Shown: in pieces, positions 25,165 to 33,815 of the stretch
Position numbering within the stretch: position 1 is the first letter of the stretch
How the letters are laid out: every line of letters starts with the position of its first letter
Assembly: GCA_030430565.1 (NCBI GenBank)
Contig: JAUIKS010000016.1
Span: 124,001-188,000, forward strand
DNA: 64,000 nt
Source: Polyangia bacterium
GTDB taxonomy: Bacteria; Myxococcota_A; Polyangia; Nannocystales; Nannocystaceae
Direction: 5' to 3'
Position numbers and translations under genes: made by a program
Notes under the pieces: model-generated
Databases searched by the model: none
Told to the model about the DNA's origin: nothing
What the model saw: the letters and a program-made list of their open reading frames with translations, nothing else

Positions 25165-26785
25165 AGAGGCGGGCGACGCCGAAGCTGTTGGGGCGGAGGG
25201 TGCGGGCGTCGGCCTCTCGGCAGATCGCGAGGCACTCGCCGAGGACGCGCCGGCTGTCGCGGGGGTCGATGATGCCGTCGTCCCAGATCCGCGCGGTCGC
25301 GTAGAGGGCCTCGGACTCGGCGTCGAGCTGCTTGGCGATATGGTTGCCCATGGCCGCGATCGCGTCTCGATTACCCTGCACGCCCATGCGCGCGAATTTG
25401 GCGAGCGTGATGATCTCCATGACCTTGGCCGCCTGCGCGCCGCCCATGACCGCGATCCTGCTCGCGGGCCACGCGAAGATGAAGCGGGGGTCGTACGACC
25501 GGCCGCACATGCCGTAGTTGCCCGCGCCGAAGGACGCGCCGATCAGGAGGGTGAGCTGCGGGACGGAGGCGTTGGCGACGGCCTGGATCATCTTCGACCC
25601 GTGCTTGACCATGCCCTCGCGCTCGGCCTGCGTGCCGACCATATAGCCAGTGGTGTTCTGGAGGTAGAGAATCGGCGTGCCCGACTGGCAGCAGAGCTGG
25701 ATGAAGTGGCCAGCCTTGGTCGCGCCGCTCGGATAGATCGGGCCGTTGTTGCCGATGATACCGACGGGCCAGCCCTCGATGCGCGCGTGCCCGCAGATGG
25801 TCGCGGTGTCGTAGAGCGCCTTAAACTCGAGGAAGTCTGAATCATCGACCAGGCGGGCGATGACCTCGCGGACATCGTACGGCTGCTTGAAGTCCACGGG
25901 CACGACGCCGAGCAGCTCGTCGGGGCTGTAGCGAGGCGGCTTGAACGAACGACGGTGGCGCGTGTGGTCGCCGGCGCGATCCCAGCGCAGCTTGTCGACG
26001 AGCTGACGGGCGATGCGGATCCCGTGCGCGTCGTCCTCGGCCATGTACTCGGACGTCCCGGTGATGGTGGCGTGCATCTCGGCGCCGCCGAGGACCTCGT
26101 CCGTGGCCTCCTCGCCGGTCGCGGCCTTCACCAGCGGCGGGCCGGCGAGGAAGACCTTGGCCCGGCCTCGGACCATCACGACGTAGTCCGAGAGCCCTGG
26201 GAGGTAGGCGCCGCCCGCCGTCGAGTTGCCGTGGACCACGGTGATCTGCGGGAGGCCAGCGGCCGAGCCGCGCGCCTGGTTGCAGAACACGCGTCCGCCG
26301 TCGACGAAGATCTCGGACTGGTACAACAGGTTCGCGCCTGCGCTCTCGACCAGGCTGATCGCGGGCAGCTTGTTCTCGAGCGCGATCTGCTGGGCGCGAA
26401 GGCTCTTCTTGAGGCCCATGGGCGCGACCGAGCCGCCCTTGATCGCGGCGTCGCTGACCGTGACCAGGCAGCGCACGCCGCCGACATAGCCCACGCCGAT
26501 GATGTTGCCGCCGCCGGCGATGTCGCGCTTGCCGTCGTCGTCGTGCATCTTGTAGCCGGCGAGCGTCGACAGCTCGAGGAAGGGCGCGCCGCGGTCGAGC
26601 AGTCGGGCGAGCCGATCACGGGGCAGCAGCTGGCCGCGTTTTTGGAACTTCTCAGCCTTGCGGTTCGAATTCGCGCGGACGTTTTGCTCGAGCGTCCGGA
26701 CCTGCTCGAGCTTGGCCAGCTGAGCGGCGCGGTTGGCCGCGAACTCAGGCGATTGCGGGTCGATTTTCGAGACGATGGCGGGCAT
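25163..26785 (-). CDS. atuC: acyl-CoA carboxylase beta subunit (carboxyltransferase; geranyl-CoA or methylcrotonyl-CoA type)
   Basis: The 540-residue protein is a full-length two-domain biotin-dependent carboxyltransferase. Landmarks are RGQLLPRDRLARLLD, FLELSTLAGYKMHDD, VHGNSTAGGAYLPGLSDY (N-domain) and GIIGNNGPIYPSGATKAGHF, GASFGAGNYGMCGR, FAWPASRIAVMGG (C-domain). The stretch SLVESAGANLLYQSE, in place of the LVDSGGAFLPRQ I recall for methylcrotonyl-CoA carboxylase, together with the AtuB-like neighbour, favours a geranyl-CoA carboxylase. The TAG stop lies within the right repeat of the small inverted-repeat element. Confidence 0.75.
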   Translation of the reverse strand: MPAIVSKIDPQSPEFAANRAAQLAKLEQVRTLEQNVRANSNRKAEKFQKRGQLLPRDRLARLLDRGAPFLELSTLAGYKMHDDDGKRDIAGGGNIIGVGYVGGVRCLVTVSDAAIKGGSVAPMGLKKSLRAQQIALENKLPAISLVESAGANLLYQSEIFVDGGRVFCNQARGSAAGLPQITVVHGNSTAGGAYLPGLSDYVVMVRGRAKVFLAGPPLVKAATGEEATDEVLGGAEMHATITGTSEYMAEDDAHGIRIARQLVDKLRWDRAGDHTRHRRSFKPPRYSPDELLGVVPVDFKQPYDVREVIARLVDDSDFLEFKALYDTATICGHARIEGWPVGIIGNNGPIYPSGATKAGHFIQLCCQSGTPILYLQNTTGYMVGTQAEREGMVKHGSKMIQAVANASVPQLTLLIGASFGAGNYGMCGRSYDPRFIFAWPASRIAVMGGAQAAKVMEIITLAKFARMGVQGNRDAIAAMGNHIAKQLDAESEALYATARIWDDGIIDPRDSRRVLGECLAICREADARTLRPNSFGVARL

Positions 26786-26867
26786 GGGCTACTCGACGAT
26801 TCGCGATGATTCTCGATGGCGTTCGGTTGCGCTCGGTTGCGCTCGTGCCAGTAGGGCTCACTAGGCC

Positions 26868-27770
26868 TCAGTCCTCGGGCTCGAGCACCTTGGGCGTCAC
26901 GGCCCGGTGGAAGCCGTTGTAGGTCTGAACCTGGCCGTCCTCGGGCGGCTGGATCGGCCAGATCAAGCTGGCGTTGGGCGCCGCGCCGTCAACCCGGAGG
27001 GTCGAGCCGCTGATGAAGGCGGCCGCCTCCGAGAGCAGGAAGCAGATCGCGGCGGCGACCTCGGCCTCGGTCCCGAGTCGGCCCAGCGGGACCGATTTCT
27101 TGAGTTGAGGGATCATGGCCTTGACGGCGCCTGAGTAGGTGTCGAGGCCCGAGGAGGCGATCCAGCCCGGCGCGATCGCGTTGACGCGCACCCCCGAGTG
27201 GGCCCACTCGACGGCCGCGGTCTGCGTGAAATTAACCATGCCGGCGCGCGCGGCCCCGGAGTGACCCATTCCGGGCATGGACCGCCACATGTCGGCCACG
27301 ATGTTGACGATCGCGCCGCCGTGTTTCTCCATGGTCTGGTTGTAGAGCTCGCGGGCCATGAGAAAGCCGCCGACGAGGTTGGTGCGCACGACGGTTTCGA
27401 AGCCGCGCTGCGAGATCGCCGAGAGCGGGGCCGGGAACTGGCCGCCGGCGTTGTTGACGAGGCCGTGGACGCGCCCGCGGTCTTGAACGATCGAGCCGAC
27501 GGTCTCGGCGACGAGCTCTTCTTTGCGGATATCGAGCGAGTAAAACGAGACCTCGCCGCCGTCTTCGCGCAGCTCGGCGGCGGTGCGCTCGAGCTTCTCG
27601 AGCGTGCGCCCGATCAGGACGACGTGGGCCCCGAGCGCGGCCAGCTCATGGGCGGTGCAGCGGCCGATTCCGCTACCGCCACCGGTGACGATGATCGTCT
27701 GGCCTGCGAATAATCCGGGGCGAAAGATCGACGCGTAGCGTCCCGAGGATCTGCTGGGCGATTCGTTCAT
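26868..27770 (-). CDS. atuB: short-chain dehydrogenase (AtuB-like; putative citronellol/citronellal dehydrogenase)
   Basis: This 300-residue SDR heads the operon. The cofactor loop is TGGGSGIG; NNAGG, the structural Asn and a modified active-site region (ADMWRSMPGMGHSGAARAG, where the classical Tyr position reads His-Ser-Gly) are present. The pattern GQFPAPL, GGFLMARELYNQ and the C-terminal NGFHRAVTPKVL are like AtuB of the acyclic terpene pathway and like peroxisomal trans-2-enoyl-CoA reductases. The absence of the usual YxxxK Tyr in that alignment is a reason for caution over which reaction it catalyses. It is separated from the AtuC-like gene by 82 nt. Confidence 0.72.
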   Translation of the reverse strand: MNESPSRSSGRYASIFRPGLFAGQTIIVTGGGSGIGRCTAHELAALGAHVVLIGRTLEKLERTAAELREDGGEVSFYSLDIRKEELVAETVGSIVQDRGRVHGLVNNAGGQFPAPLSAISQRGFETVVRTNLVGGFLMARELYNQTMEKHGGAIVNIVADMWRSMPGMGHSGAARAGMVNFTQTAAVEWAHSGVRVNAIAPGWIASSGLDTYSGAVKAMIPQLKKSVPLGRLGTEAEVAAAICFLLSEAAAFISGSTLRVDGAAPNASLIWPIQPPEDGQVQTYNGFHRAVTPKVLEPED

Positions 27771-27902
27771 GGGCGATTCAGGTGGGCTCGTGACCTTGGG
27801 AGAAAAATCCGGCTAGTGGGCGCGGGACGCAGTTTCCTGGAGACCCGTCGGTGTGGTAGGGACCCTGTCATCCGCCAGACGGGGAAAGGAATTGACGAGC
27901 CA

Positions 27903-28205
27903 ATGAGCTTGGAAGATTACACGACAAAGGTTCGAGGGATGGTTGGTGAGGACTCGGGCCTGGGCAAGACGCTCAAGTTCGACCTGGGTGACGACGGCGT
28001 CATCCTCATCGACGGGAAGTCCACGCCCAACACCGTCTCCAACGACAACAGCGAGGCGGACTGCACCGTCAAGCTCACGTCGGACAACTTCGGCAAGCTG
28101 CTCGAGGGTAAGGGCAACCCCATGACCATGTTCATGACCGGCAAGATCAAGGTCAGCGGGGACATGGGCGTGGCCATGAAGCTGCAGAGCCTCTTCAAGA
28201 AGTAA
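27903..28205 (+). CDS. SCP2 sterol-binding domain protein
   Basis: This 100-residue single-domain protein has SCP2 features: FDLGDDGVILIDG, ADCTVKLTSDNFGKLLEGKGNPM, FMTGKIKVSGDMGVAMKLQSLF. The family binds sterols, acyl-CoAs or other lipids and often assists beta-oxidation. The ATG is preceded by GGGGAAAGGA. It is transcribed divergently from the AtuB-like gene, which fits a shared role in acyl-CoA metabolism. A good terminator follows. Confidence 0.9.
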   Translation: MSLEDYTTKVRGMVGEDSGLGKTLKFDLGDDGVILIDGKSTPNTVSNDNSEADCTVKLTSDNFGKLLEGKGNPMTMFMTGKIKVSGDMGVAMKLQSLFKK

Positions 28206-28508
28206 TTCGAGAAGTCGTTCAGACGCGTCGCGTCTACGAGAGCCCGATCGCGAAGGCGGTCGGGCTTTGTGCTTGGTTCTTCGAGTGCTGCGTCGACGCC
28301 CGTGACGACGCGCGAGGCGAGGACTTTCGCTACGGGCTGCTCGAGGCACGCGCTGGGAAGCGTGGGTCAGGGTGCTTGTGCTGTCAACCTCGGCCCGTCC
28401 GTGGGCGCGTGGCCCAAAGGCGCACCGGCGAGCGTCGGCGGCGGCGCGGTAACGGTTTGAAACGAAAGAGACTCGCGCCGCGCACAGTGATTGCACAAGC
28501 GGACGTGC
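28206..28508. other. intergenic region after the SCP2 gene
   Basis: It holds a palindrome (AGACGCG/CGCGTCT at about 28221-28235) and the terminator hairpin. The rest, to the comM start, shows no gene I can support; the frame open from 28376 is shadow sequence. Confidence 0.5.
28241..28270 (+). terminator. Rho-independent-type terminator of the SCP2 gene
   Basis: AGCCCGATCGC and GCGGTCGGGCT form an 11-bp stem with one G-T pair around GAAG, followed by TTTGTGCTT, 36 bases after the stop codon. Confidence 0.75.
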
Positions 28509-30092
28509 ATGCTGTGCCAAACCGCATCCGCCGGTGTCCTCGGGGTCGATGGCTACGTGATCACGGTCGAGGCGGACGTGGGCCTCGGGCTCCCGTGCCT
28601 CACGTTGATCGGGCGCGCGAGTGGTGCGCTGACCGAGGCTCGCGATCGGGTGAAGAGCGCGCTTGGACACTGCGGTCACGCGATTCCGCCGCGCCGGCAG
28701 ATCGTCAACCTCGCGCCCGCAGATGAACGAAAGGACAGTCCCGGGATCGATCTCGCGGTCGCCTGCGCGCTGCTCGCCTGTCACGGCGTCATTCCTGCGG
28801 AGTCGCTCAAGGGCCTGATGTTCTGGGGCGAGCTGGGGCTCGACGGCGCGGTCAGGCCGGCGGCCGGGACCCTCGTGATCGCCGACCTCGCGCGTCGGCA
28901 CGGCTTCACGCGGCTCGCGGTCGCGGAGTCGTGCGCGGTCGAGGCCGCGCTGATCCCCGGAGTCGAGGTGCTCCCGGTCAGCACGCTCCCACAGCTCATC
29001 GCCCACCTGCGCGGGGAGCAGGCGATCGCGGCCCAACCGGCGGCGATCCCCGGTGACAGCGGAGCGGAGCGCTCGCGGGAGCCCGAGTCCGAGCTCGAGC
29101 TCGAGCTCGATATGGCCGATGTCCGGGGTCTGGTGTTGGCCCGTCGCGCGCTCGAGGTCATGGCGGCGGGCGGACACAACCTTCTGCTGCACGGGCCGCC
29201 CGGCGTGGGTAAGACGATGCTCGCGCGGCGGGCGGCGGGTCTGTTCCCGCCGCTCGATCATGAACTCGCCGTCAGCGCGACGAAGATCCACAGCGTCGCG
29301 CGACGTGATCGTCGAGGAAAGTTCGAGGGGCTGCGCAGGACGGTGCCGATTCGCAGCCCGCACCACACCGTCAGCCCGGCGGGGCTGCTGGGCGGTGGTT
29401 CGCCCCCGCGCCCGGGCGAGGTCAGCTTGGCCCACGGCGGCCTGTTGTTCCTCGACGAATTTCCCGAGTACTCGCGGGCCTGTCTCGAGGGGCTGCGCGA
29501 ACCTCTCGAGGACGGCGAGGTGCACATCGTCCGGGCCAACTACGCGGTCCGTTTCCCCGCGCGGTTTCAGCTGCTCGCCGCCATGAACCCGTGCCCCTGC
29601 GGCTACCTCAACCACCCCGAGCGGGTGTGCGTCGATCCTCCGGCGGCGGTGCAGCGCTACCAGCAGCGGCTCTCGGGGCCGCTGATCGATCGCATTGACC
29701 TGGTCGTCCCGGTGCACCCGGTCTCCGCCGAGGAGCTGGCGAGCTCGCGCCGGGCCGAGCCCACCCGCGTGATCCGACGGCGCGTGGCGAGGGCGCGGGC
29801 GATCCAGCGGGACCGGCTGGGAGAGGGGCCGTGGCGGCGCAACGCTGACATCCCGGCCAGCGGGCGGATGATGGAGCGGCACTGCGCGCTCGCGCCGGCC
29901 GCGGGCCGGTTGCTCACCAAGGTCGCGCGCGCGCGCAACCTCAGCCCGCGCGCGCAGCACCGCGCGCGCCGGGTCGCGCGGACGATCGCGGACCTCGACG
30001 CCTCGCGCCCATCCCCAAACGCGCCGATCGACTCGCGTCATATGGCCGAGGCGTTGCAGCTGCGGAAGCTCCCGGAGTGGGCCGATGGGTAG
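28509..30092 (+). CDS. comM: YifB/ComM-family Mg-chelatase-like AAA+ ATPase
   Basis: The 527-residue protein has the three-part ComM layout: an N-terminal LonB-like fold (GVDGYVITVEADVGLGLP, GELGLDGAVRP), an AAA+ domain with Walker A GPPGVGKT (229-236) and Walker B LLFLDEFPEY, and a C-terminal Mg-chelatase domain containing the Cys-rich NPCPCGYLNHPERVC and LSGPLIDRIDL. ComM is a hexameric helicase that promotes branch migration during natural transformation. The ATG at 28509 gives an N-terminus like other members; TTG at 28491 would add six residues. Confidence 0.92.
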   Translation: MLCQTASAGVLGVDGYVITVEADVGLGLPCLTLIGRASGALTEARDRVKSALGHCGHAIPPRRQIVNLAPADERKDSPGIDLAVACALLACHGVIPAESLKGLMFWGELGLDGAVRPAAGTLVIADLARRHGFTRLAVAESCAVEAALIPGVEVLPVSTLPQLIAHLRGEQAIAAQPAAIPGDSGAERSREPESELELELDMADVRGLVLARRALEVMAAGGHNLLLHGPPGVGKTMLARRAAGLFPPLDHELAVSATKIHSVARRDRRGKFEGLRRTVPIRSPHHTVSPAGLLGGGSPPRPGEVSLAHGGLLFLDEFPEYSRACLEGLREPLEDGEVHIVRANYAVRFPARFQLLAAMNPCPCGYLNHPERVCVDPPAAVQRYQQRLSGPLIDRIDLVVPVHPVSAEELASSRRAEPTRVIRRRVARARAIQRDRLGEGPWRRNADIPASGRMMERHCALAPAAGRLLTKVARARNLSPRAQHRARRVARTIADLDASRPSPNAPIDSRHMAEALQLRKLPEWADG

Positions 30093-30256
30093 GCGAGTAC
30101 GAGCGGCGGGAGTTGATGGCGGGCGGGCGCGAGTCCGTTGGGCGGTCTCGGCGTGTACACGGATCGGGCGGTGGATCGCGCGTTGGGTCTTGTGTCGGCG
30201 CCGACACGCGCAGCTTGGAGGCGGCGTACCCTATGGGCAGCCAGCGGAGCGCGGGC

Positions 30257-31762
30257 ATGCCGGATTCTCGGGACAGCTTCGACTACATGATCCTCGGCGG
30301 CGGGATCGGGGGACTCGTGTGCGGCGCGCTGTTGGCTCGCGCGGGCGCGCGCGTGCTGCTCGTCGAGCGCCACGACACGCTCGGCGGCTACGCCCACAGC
30401 TTTCGCAAGCAGGGCTTCGAGTTCTGCTACCAGGTGCAGTACCTCATGGGCTGCGAGTCCGGGGGGCCGATCACGCGGCTGCTCGAGCGTCTCGGCCTCA
30501 ACGACGAGGTCGCGTTCAACTTCCTCGACCCCGCCGGCTACGACGTCATCGTCTGCGGCGAGCTGGAGTTTCGCATACCGGCGACGACGTCGGCGTTCTG
30601 CCAGGCGCTGCAGGACCGATACCCCGGCTCGGCGAGCTCGATCGCGCGTTATTTCCAGCGGATCGAGGCGATCTTCGAACAGGCCGACGGCTACCGCAGG
30701 ACGATTCGGCCGCGCGACGTGCTGTTCTCGCCGTGGCGTCGCCGCGCGCTGATCCGGCACATGGGCGAGACCGTGGCCGACGTCTTCGACGCGCTCGAGC
30801 TGCCCGAGGAGGTCCGGTTTATCCTCGCCGGCCAGGCCGGCAACCTGGCCGAAGGGCCACGCGATGCCTCGTTCCTGCTGCACGCCGCGATGCAGGTGGC
30901 CTACGGCCGCTCGGCCGCGTACCCGCAGCGCGGCCTCGGCCACATGATCGCCGCGATCACGCGCGGCCTCGAGCAGACGCCCGGGTGTCGAGTCCTGCGC
31001 GGCGTCGAGGTGCAGGCGCTGCACCGCGACGGGCGGCGGCGCATCGGCGCGGTCACGACCTCGGCCGGTCGGTTCTCGGCCCGCCACTACATCTCCAACC
31101 TCGACCCGCAGCGAACCCACGCGCTGATCAAGCCGCGCGACGCCGCTGGGCCGCGCTACCAGTACTCCGACGCCGTGTTCACGCTGTACCTTGGCTTCGA
31201 GGGGCTCGACCTGCGCGCGCACGGCTTCGGACGTCACAACTACTGGATTCACTCCCGTCGGGATATCGATCGCGAATTCGCCGACCAGGTCCAGCGTCAC
31301 GAGTACGGGCAGCCGTGGATCTTCCTGTCGACGCCGTCGCTGCTCGCCGATCCGGGGACGATCTGCGCGCCCGGGGACAGCTCGATGGTGATGCTGACCT
31401 TCGTCTCCTACGAGCACTGGAGCCGCCTGGCCGCGCGCGAGGCGAGCGCGTACCGCCGGCGCTGCGAGCAGCTCGAGCGGACCTTCCTCGAGGTGTTGCG
31501 GCGTCGCTTCGGGGTCCCGCTCGACCGGCTGCGCGTGCGCCATCACGAGACGCCGAGCACCATCGTCGCGCGGCTCGATCCTCCCGCGGCGAACGTCTAC
31601 GGCGCCCGCCTCACGCCGGCAAACTACAACATGCGTCGAACCACGAGCCGGACGCGCTACCGCAACCTCAACCTCGTCGGGGCGACGAGCGCGTACCCGG
31701 GCGTGATGCCGATCTGCGTGGCGAGCATGGCGCTGTGCGATCAGCTGCTCGCGCGCGGGTAG
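30257..31762 (+). CDS. FAD-dependent oxidoreductase of the phytoene desaturase/retinol saturase family
   Basis: The 501-residue protein begins with the FAD-binding Rossmann motif (YMILGGGIGGLVCGALLARAG, then VERHDTLGGYAHSF) and ends with a second FAD-binding segment near the C-terminus (NLNLVGATSAYPGVMP). The ATG at 30257 has GGAG 7 nt upstream; ATG 30233 is less well placed. Relatives include CrtI-type carotenoid desaturases, CrtISO and all-trans-retinol 13,14-reductase. It is paralogous to the gene at 41020 (shared LGGYAHSF/GGYAHSF, QAGNLAEGPR/QCGNIGLPPS, TLYLGFEGLDLRAHGFG/TLYMGLRGVDLRARGFG). No other carotenoid gene is nearby, so the substrate is open. Confidence 0.8.
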   Translation: MPDSRDSFDYMILGGGIGGLVCGALLARAGARVLLVERHDTLGGYAHSFRKQGFEFCYQVQYLMGCESGGPITRLLERLGLNDEVAFNFLDPAGYDVIVCGELEFRIPATTSAFCQALQDRYPGSASSIARYFQRIEAIFEQADGYRRTIRPRDVLFSPWRRRALIRHMGETVADVFDALELPEEVRFILAGQAGNLAEGPRDASFLLHAAMQVAYGRSAAYPQRGLGHMIAAITRGLEQTPGCRVLRGVEVQALHRDGRRRIGAVTTSAGRFSARHYISNLDPQRTHALIKPRDAAGPRYQYSDAVFTLYLGFEGLDLRAHGFGRHNYWIHSRRDIDREFADQVQRHEYGQPWIFLSTPSLLADPGTICAPGDSSMVMLTFVSYEHWSRLAAREASAYRRRCEQLERTFLEVLRRRFGVPLDRLRVRHHETPSTIVARLDPPAANVYGARLTPANYNMRRTTSRTRYRNLNLVGATSAYPGVMPICVASMALCDQLLARG

Positions 31763-31851
31763 TGCCTGCATCGTCTTTGCGGGAGGGAGAGGTGAGGGCG
31801 CGGCGCGCCTGTCGACGGGCGCGTGGGTCCAGCCGGCTCGCGGCCTTTTCG

Positions 31852-32955
31852 CTACTTCAGCTTCTGGATCCTGTTGTCGGCCAGCAGCTGCTCATAGAAG
31901 TCCTCACCCGGCGTCCACCAGCCCTGACCGCTCGCGTTCGCGCCCGAGATCCAGACCAGCGCGGCGGTGCTCAGCCCGAGCGCGGTCTCCCGGCTCGCGC
32001 CGCCGGCGGGCGCGCAGAACGAGCAGGCAAGATCAAAGCCGCCGTTGCACATGTCGGTCTCGAAGTCGAAGTGCGCGGCGCCGAGCACCCGGGTGACGCG
32101 GGCGTCGGAGATCCCGATCAGGGTGGGGACGAAGTTGGCGTTGTCATTGCACATCGCCGGCTCGGCGACCCCGGCGATCACCGGGAAGTCGACCATGGGC
32201 GCGAGACCAGCGGCGAGCTCGCTGTTGTCCACGGGGTCGAGGCCGACGAAGCCGACGGGCGCGGGGTCGTCGATGCTCGCGACGAAGGCCGCCAGGCCCC
32301 CGGCCGAGAACCCGCTGTAGACGGCGCCGGCCGGCGCGACCGATGCCGCGAGCGCGGCGATGTCGTGTCCGTTCTGCTCGTGGTCGGTGCTGATCAGGGA
32401 GTTCGAGCACAGCGGCGCTGTCACGACGCGAACGCCCCACGAGGCGACGTGCTCCGCCGTCAACGCCATATCCTCGATGCTGCGCTGAAAGCCGTGGGCG
32501 AGCACCACCGTGACATCGGTCTGGGGGTCCGAGGGGGTGAAGATGTCGTGCTGCATCAAGCAGCTTCCGGGGGCTTGAAACTCGCCGGTGGTGACTTCGA
32601 CCGAGAATGGCCCGGGTTCGCTGAAGTCGATCGCCTCCAGCTCGCCGTCGCCATCGCCGTCGCCATCGCCATCGCCGTCGCCGTCGCCGTCGCCGTCACC
32701 GTCACCGTCGCCGTCGCCGTCGCCGTCGCCATCGCCATCACCGTCGCCGTCGCCGTCGCCATCACCGTCGCCGTCGCCGTCGCCGTCGCCATCACCGGCG
32801 TTTCCGGTGCTCGTCCCAGCCGGGTCCGACGTCATCGCGTCGGTCGGGTCGGTTTCGGCGTCGGAATCTGTGCCGCCCCCCGCGTCGTCACCACAGGCGA
32901 CGGTGGGGAGCAGCGCGAGCACAAGGAGCAGCGAGGGGGCGCGGTAGCGGTTCAT
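31852..32955 (-). CDS. lipoprotein alpha/beta hydrolase with Gly-Asp repeat linker
   Basis: The 367-residue protein starts at ATG 32955 with GGAG 7 nt upstream. A signal peptide ends in TVAC (a loose lipobox), followed by a Thr/Asp-rich linker and about 26 consecutive Gly-Asp pairs. From about residue 110 there is an alpha/beta hydrolase domain: VVLAHGFQRS (oxyanion region), the nucleophile elbow GFSAG with Ser217, and GAAHFDFE supplying a His near the C-terminus. It resembles chlorophyllase/dienelactone-hydrolase-type esterases. The gene starts 40 nt after the merR stop and is probably under MerR control. Substrate is unknown; location at a membrane surface is inferred from the lipobox. Confidence 0.78.
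   Translation of the reverse strand: MNRYRAPSLLLVLALLPTVACGDDAGGGTDSDAETDPTDAMTSDPAGTSTGNAGDGDGDGDGDGDGDGDGDGDGDGDGDGDGDGDGDGDGDGDGDGDGDGDGDGELEAIDFSEPGPFSVEVTTGEFQAPGSCLMQHDIFTPSDPQTDVTVVLAHGFQRSIEDMALTAEHVASWGVRVVTAPLCSNSLISTDHEQNGHDIAALAASVAPAGAVYSGFSAGGLAAFVASIDDPAPVGFVGLDPVDNSELAAGLAPMVDFPVIAGVAEPAMCNDNANFVPTLIGISDARVTRVLGAAHFDFETDMCNGGFDLACSFCAPAGGASRETALGLSTAALVWISGANASGQGWWTPGEDFYEQLLADNRIQKLK
32642..32797. repeat. hexanucleotide repeat encoding (Gly-Asp)n
   Basis: About 26 tandem copies of a degenerate hexamer (GTCGCC, GTCACC or ATCGCC on this strand) encode the flexible Gly-Asp linker of the lipoprotein hydrolase. Third-position variation keeps the amino acids constant. Confidence 0.95.
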
Positions 32956-32995
32956 TGGGAGTCTCCAGCGGGAAGAGGTGGATCGGTCGGACGAG

Positions 32996-33739
32996 TCAGG
33001 GATCGGAAGTTGGCGCGTCCTCATCGGGCTCACCGAGCATCGTCTGAAGGGTGGGGAGCAAGAGCTTGCGTCGCAGGAGCACCACGAGCTGCTCGCTGAG
33101 GCCTGTGGCGATCGCCGACAGCCGCGTCAAGTCGGCGCCGGCGCGCGGGACGACGCCCTGGCGGAAGATCGAGAGCTCGACGGTGACGAGGTTTTGCAGG
33201 GCCTCGATATAGGAGCCGAGGATCTCCGGGGGGAGCATCTCGTGGCTGAGGCCGGCCTTTCGCGCGCTCCCGAGCAGACGCAGCAGCGCGAGGTCATCAC
33301 CGCTGTAGACCTCGTCTGTGTTGTCTCCGTCGCCGCCGCGTCCGTCCGCCTGTTCGTCGCGCGTCGGTTGAACGATCCCGAGTGAGGCGAACAGGTCGAG
33401 CGTCGCGGACGGGACGCCCGAGGCGATCAGCGAGGCGCGTGTGCGCTGTTCGTTGTTGGTCGTGGTCGCGAGGGCGCGGCGAATCCCGACTCTCATCGCG
33501 AAGTCGGCGGGATCAAAGTCGTCGTCGATCTCAATCCCCTCGAGAAGTTCACGGATCACGCGAAGGGGGAGGAAGAGCGTTCGCTGGAGCTCCTTGATGG
33601 CGCGGACGCGCGGGATAAGCGCGACGTCGTAGTAGGCCATGTTGCGGCTCGTGCGCACGGGCTCCGGGAGCAGGCCCTCACGGAGGTAGTGCTTGACCGT
33701 GGGGACAGGGACGCCGCTCTTTCGCGCGAACGTGCTCAT
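32996..33739 (-). CDS. MerR-family transcriptional regulator
   Basis: The 247-residue protein has an N-terminal MerR winged helix: MSTFARKSGVPVPTVKHYLREGLLPEP, followed by RNMAYYDVALIPRVRAIKELQR and a dimerisation helix. The C-terminal 150 residues form an effector or partner-binding region with no Cys cluster, so it is not a classical metal sensor. In-frame starts upstream (ATG 33772 and TTG 33796) overlap the palindrome and would precede the predicted transcription start, so ATG 33739 is chosen. It is divergent from the amidohydrolase operon and co-directional with the lipoprotein hydrolase gene. Confidence 0.85.
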   Translation of the reverse strand: MSTFARKSGVPVPTVKHYLREGLLPEPVRTSRNMAYYDVALIPRVRAIKELQRTLFLPLRVIRELLEGIEIDDDFDPADFAMRVGIRRALATTTNNEQRTRASLIASGVPSATLDLFASLGIVQPTRDEQADGRGGDGDNTDEVYSGDDLALLRLLGSARKAGLSHEMLPPEILGSYIEALQNLVTVELSIFRQGVVPRAGADLTRLSAIATGLSEQLVVLLRRKLLLPTLQTMLGEPDEDAPTSDP

Positions 33740-33767
33740 CTTGATGAGCGAAGGTTCATTTTGGCTC

Positions 33768-33806
33768 TTCATAAAAGTTGAAAGTTCGACTTTCAACTTT
33801 TATAAG
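33768..33806. promoter_or_regulatory. perfect 15-bp palindrome with overlapping divergent promoters; likely MerR operator
   Basis: ATAAAAGTTGAAAGT (33771-33785) and its exact reverse complement (33789-33803) flank TCG. On the plus strand TTGAAA (33778-33783), 17 bases, then TATAAG (33801-33806) make a sigma-70-like promoter for the amidohydrolase operon. On the minus strand the symmetric TTGAAA (33796-33791), 17 bases, then TATGAA (33773-33768) fit a promoter for merR. The palindrome occupies both spacers, where MerR-type regulators bind. The plus-strand start point would fall close to the ATG at 33816. Confidence 0.7.
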
Positions 33807-33815
33807 GACGACGCG

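Noticed and set aside
32642..32797. Possible CRISPR-like or minisatellite array
   Set aside because: The unit is 6 bases with no spacers and lies in frame inside a lipoprotein gene; it is a coding repeat.
30085..33099. A 1004-codon plus-strand frame spanning three genes
   Set aside because: It crosses the oxidoreductase (another frame) and is antisense to the Gly-Asp lipoprotein, where it reads as Val-Ala repeats. No single real protein fits.
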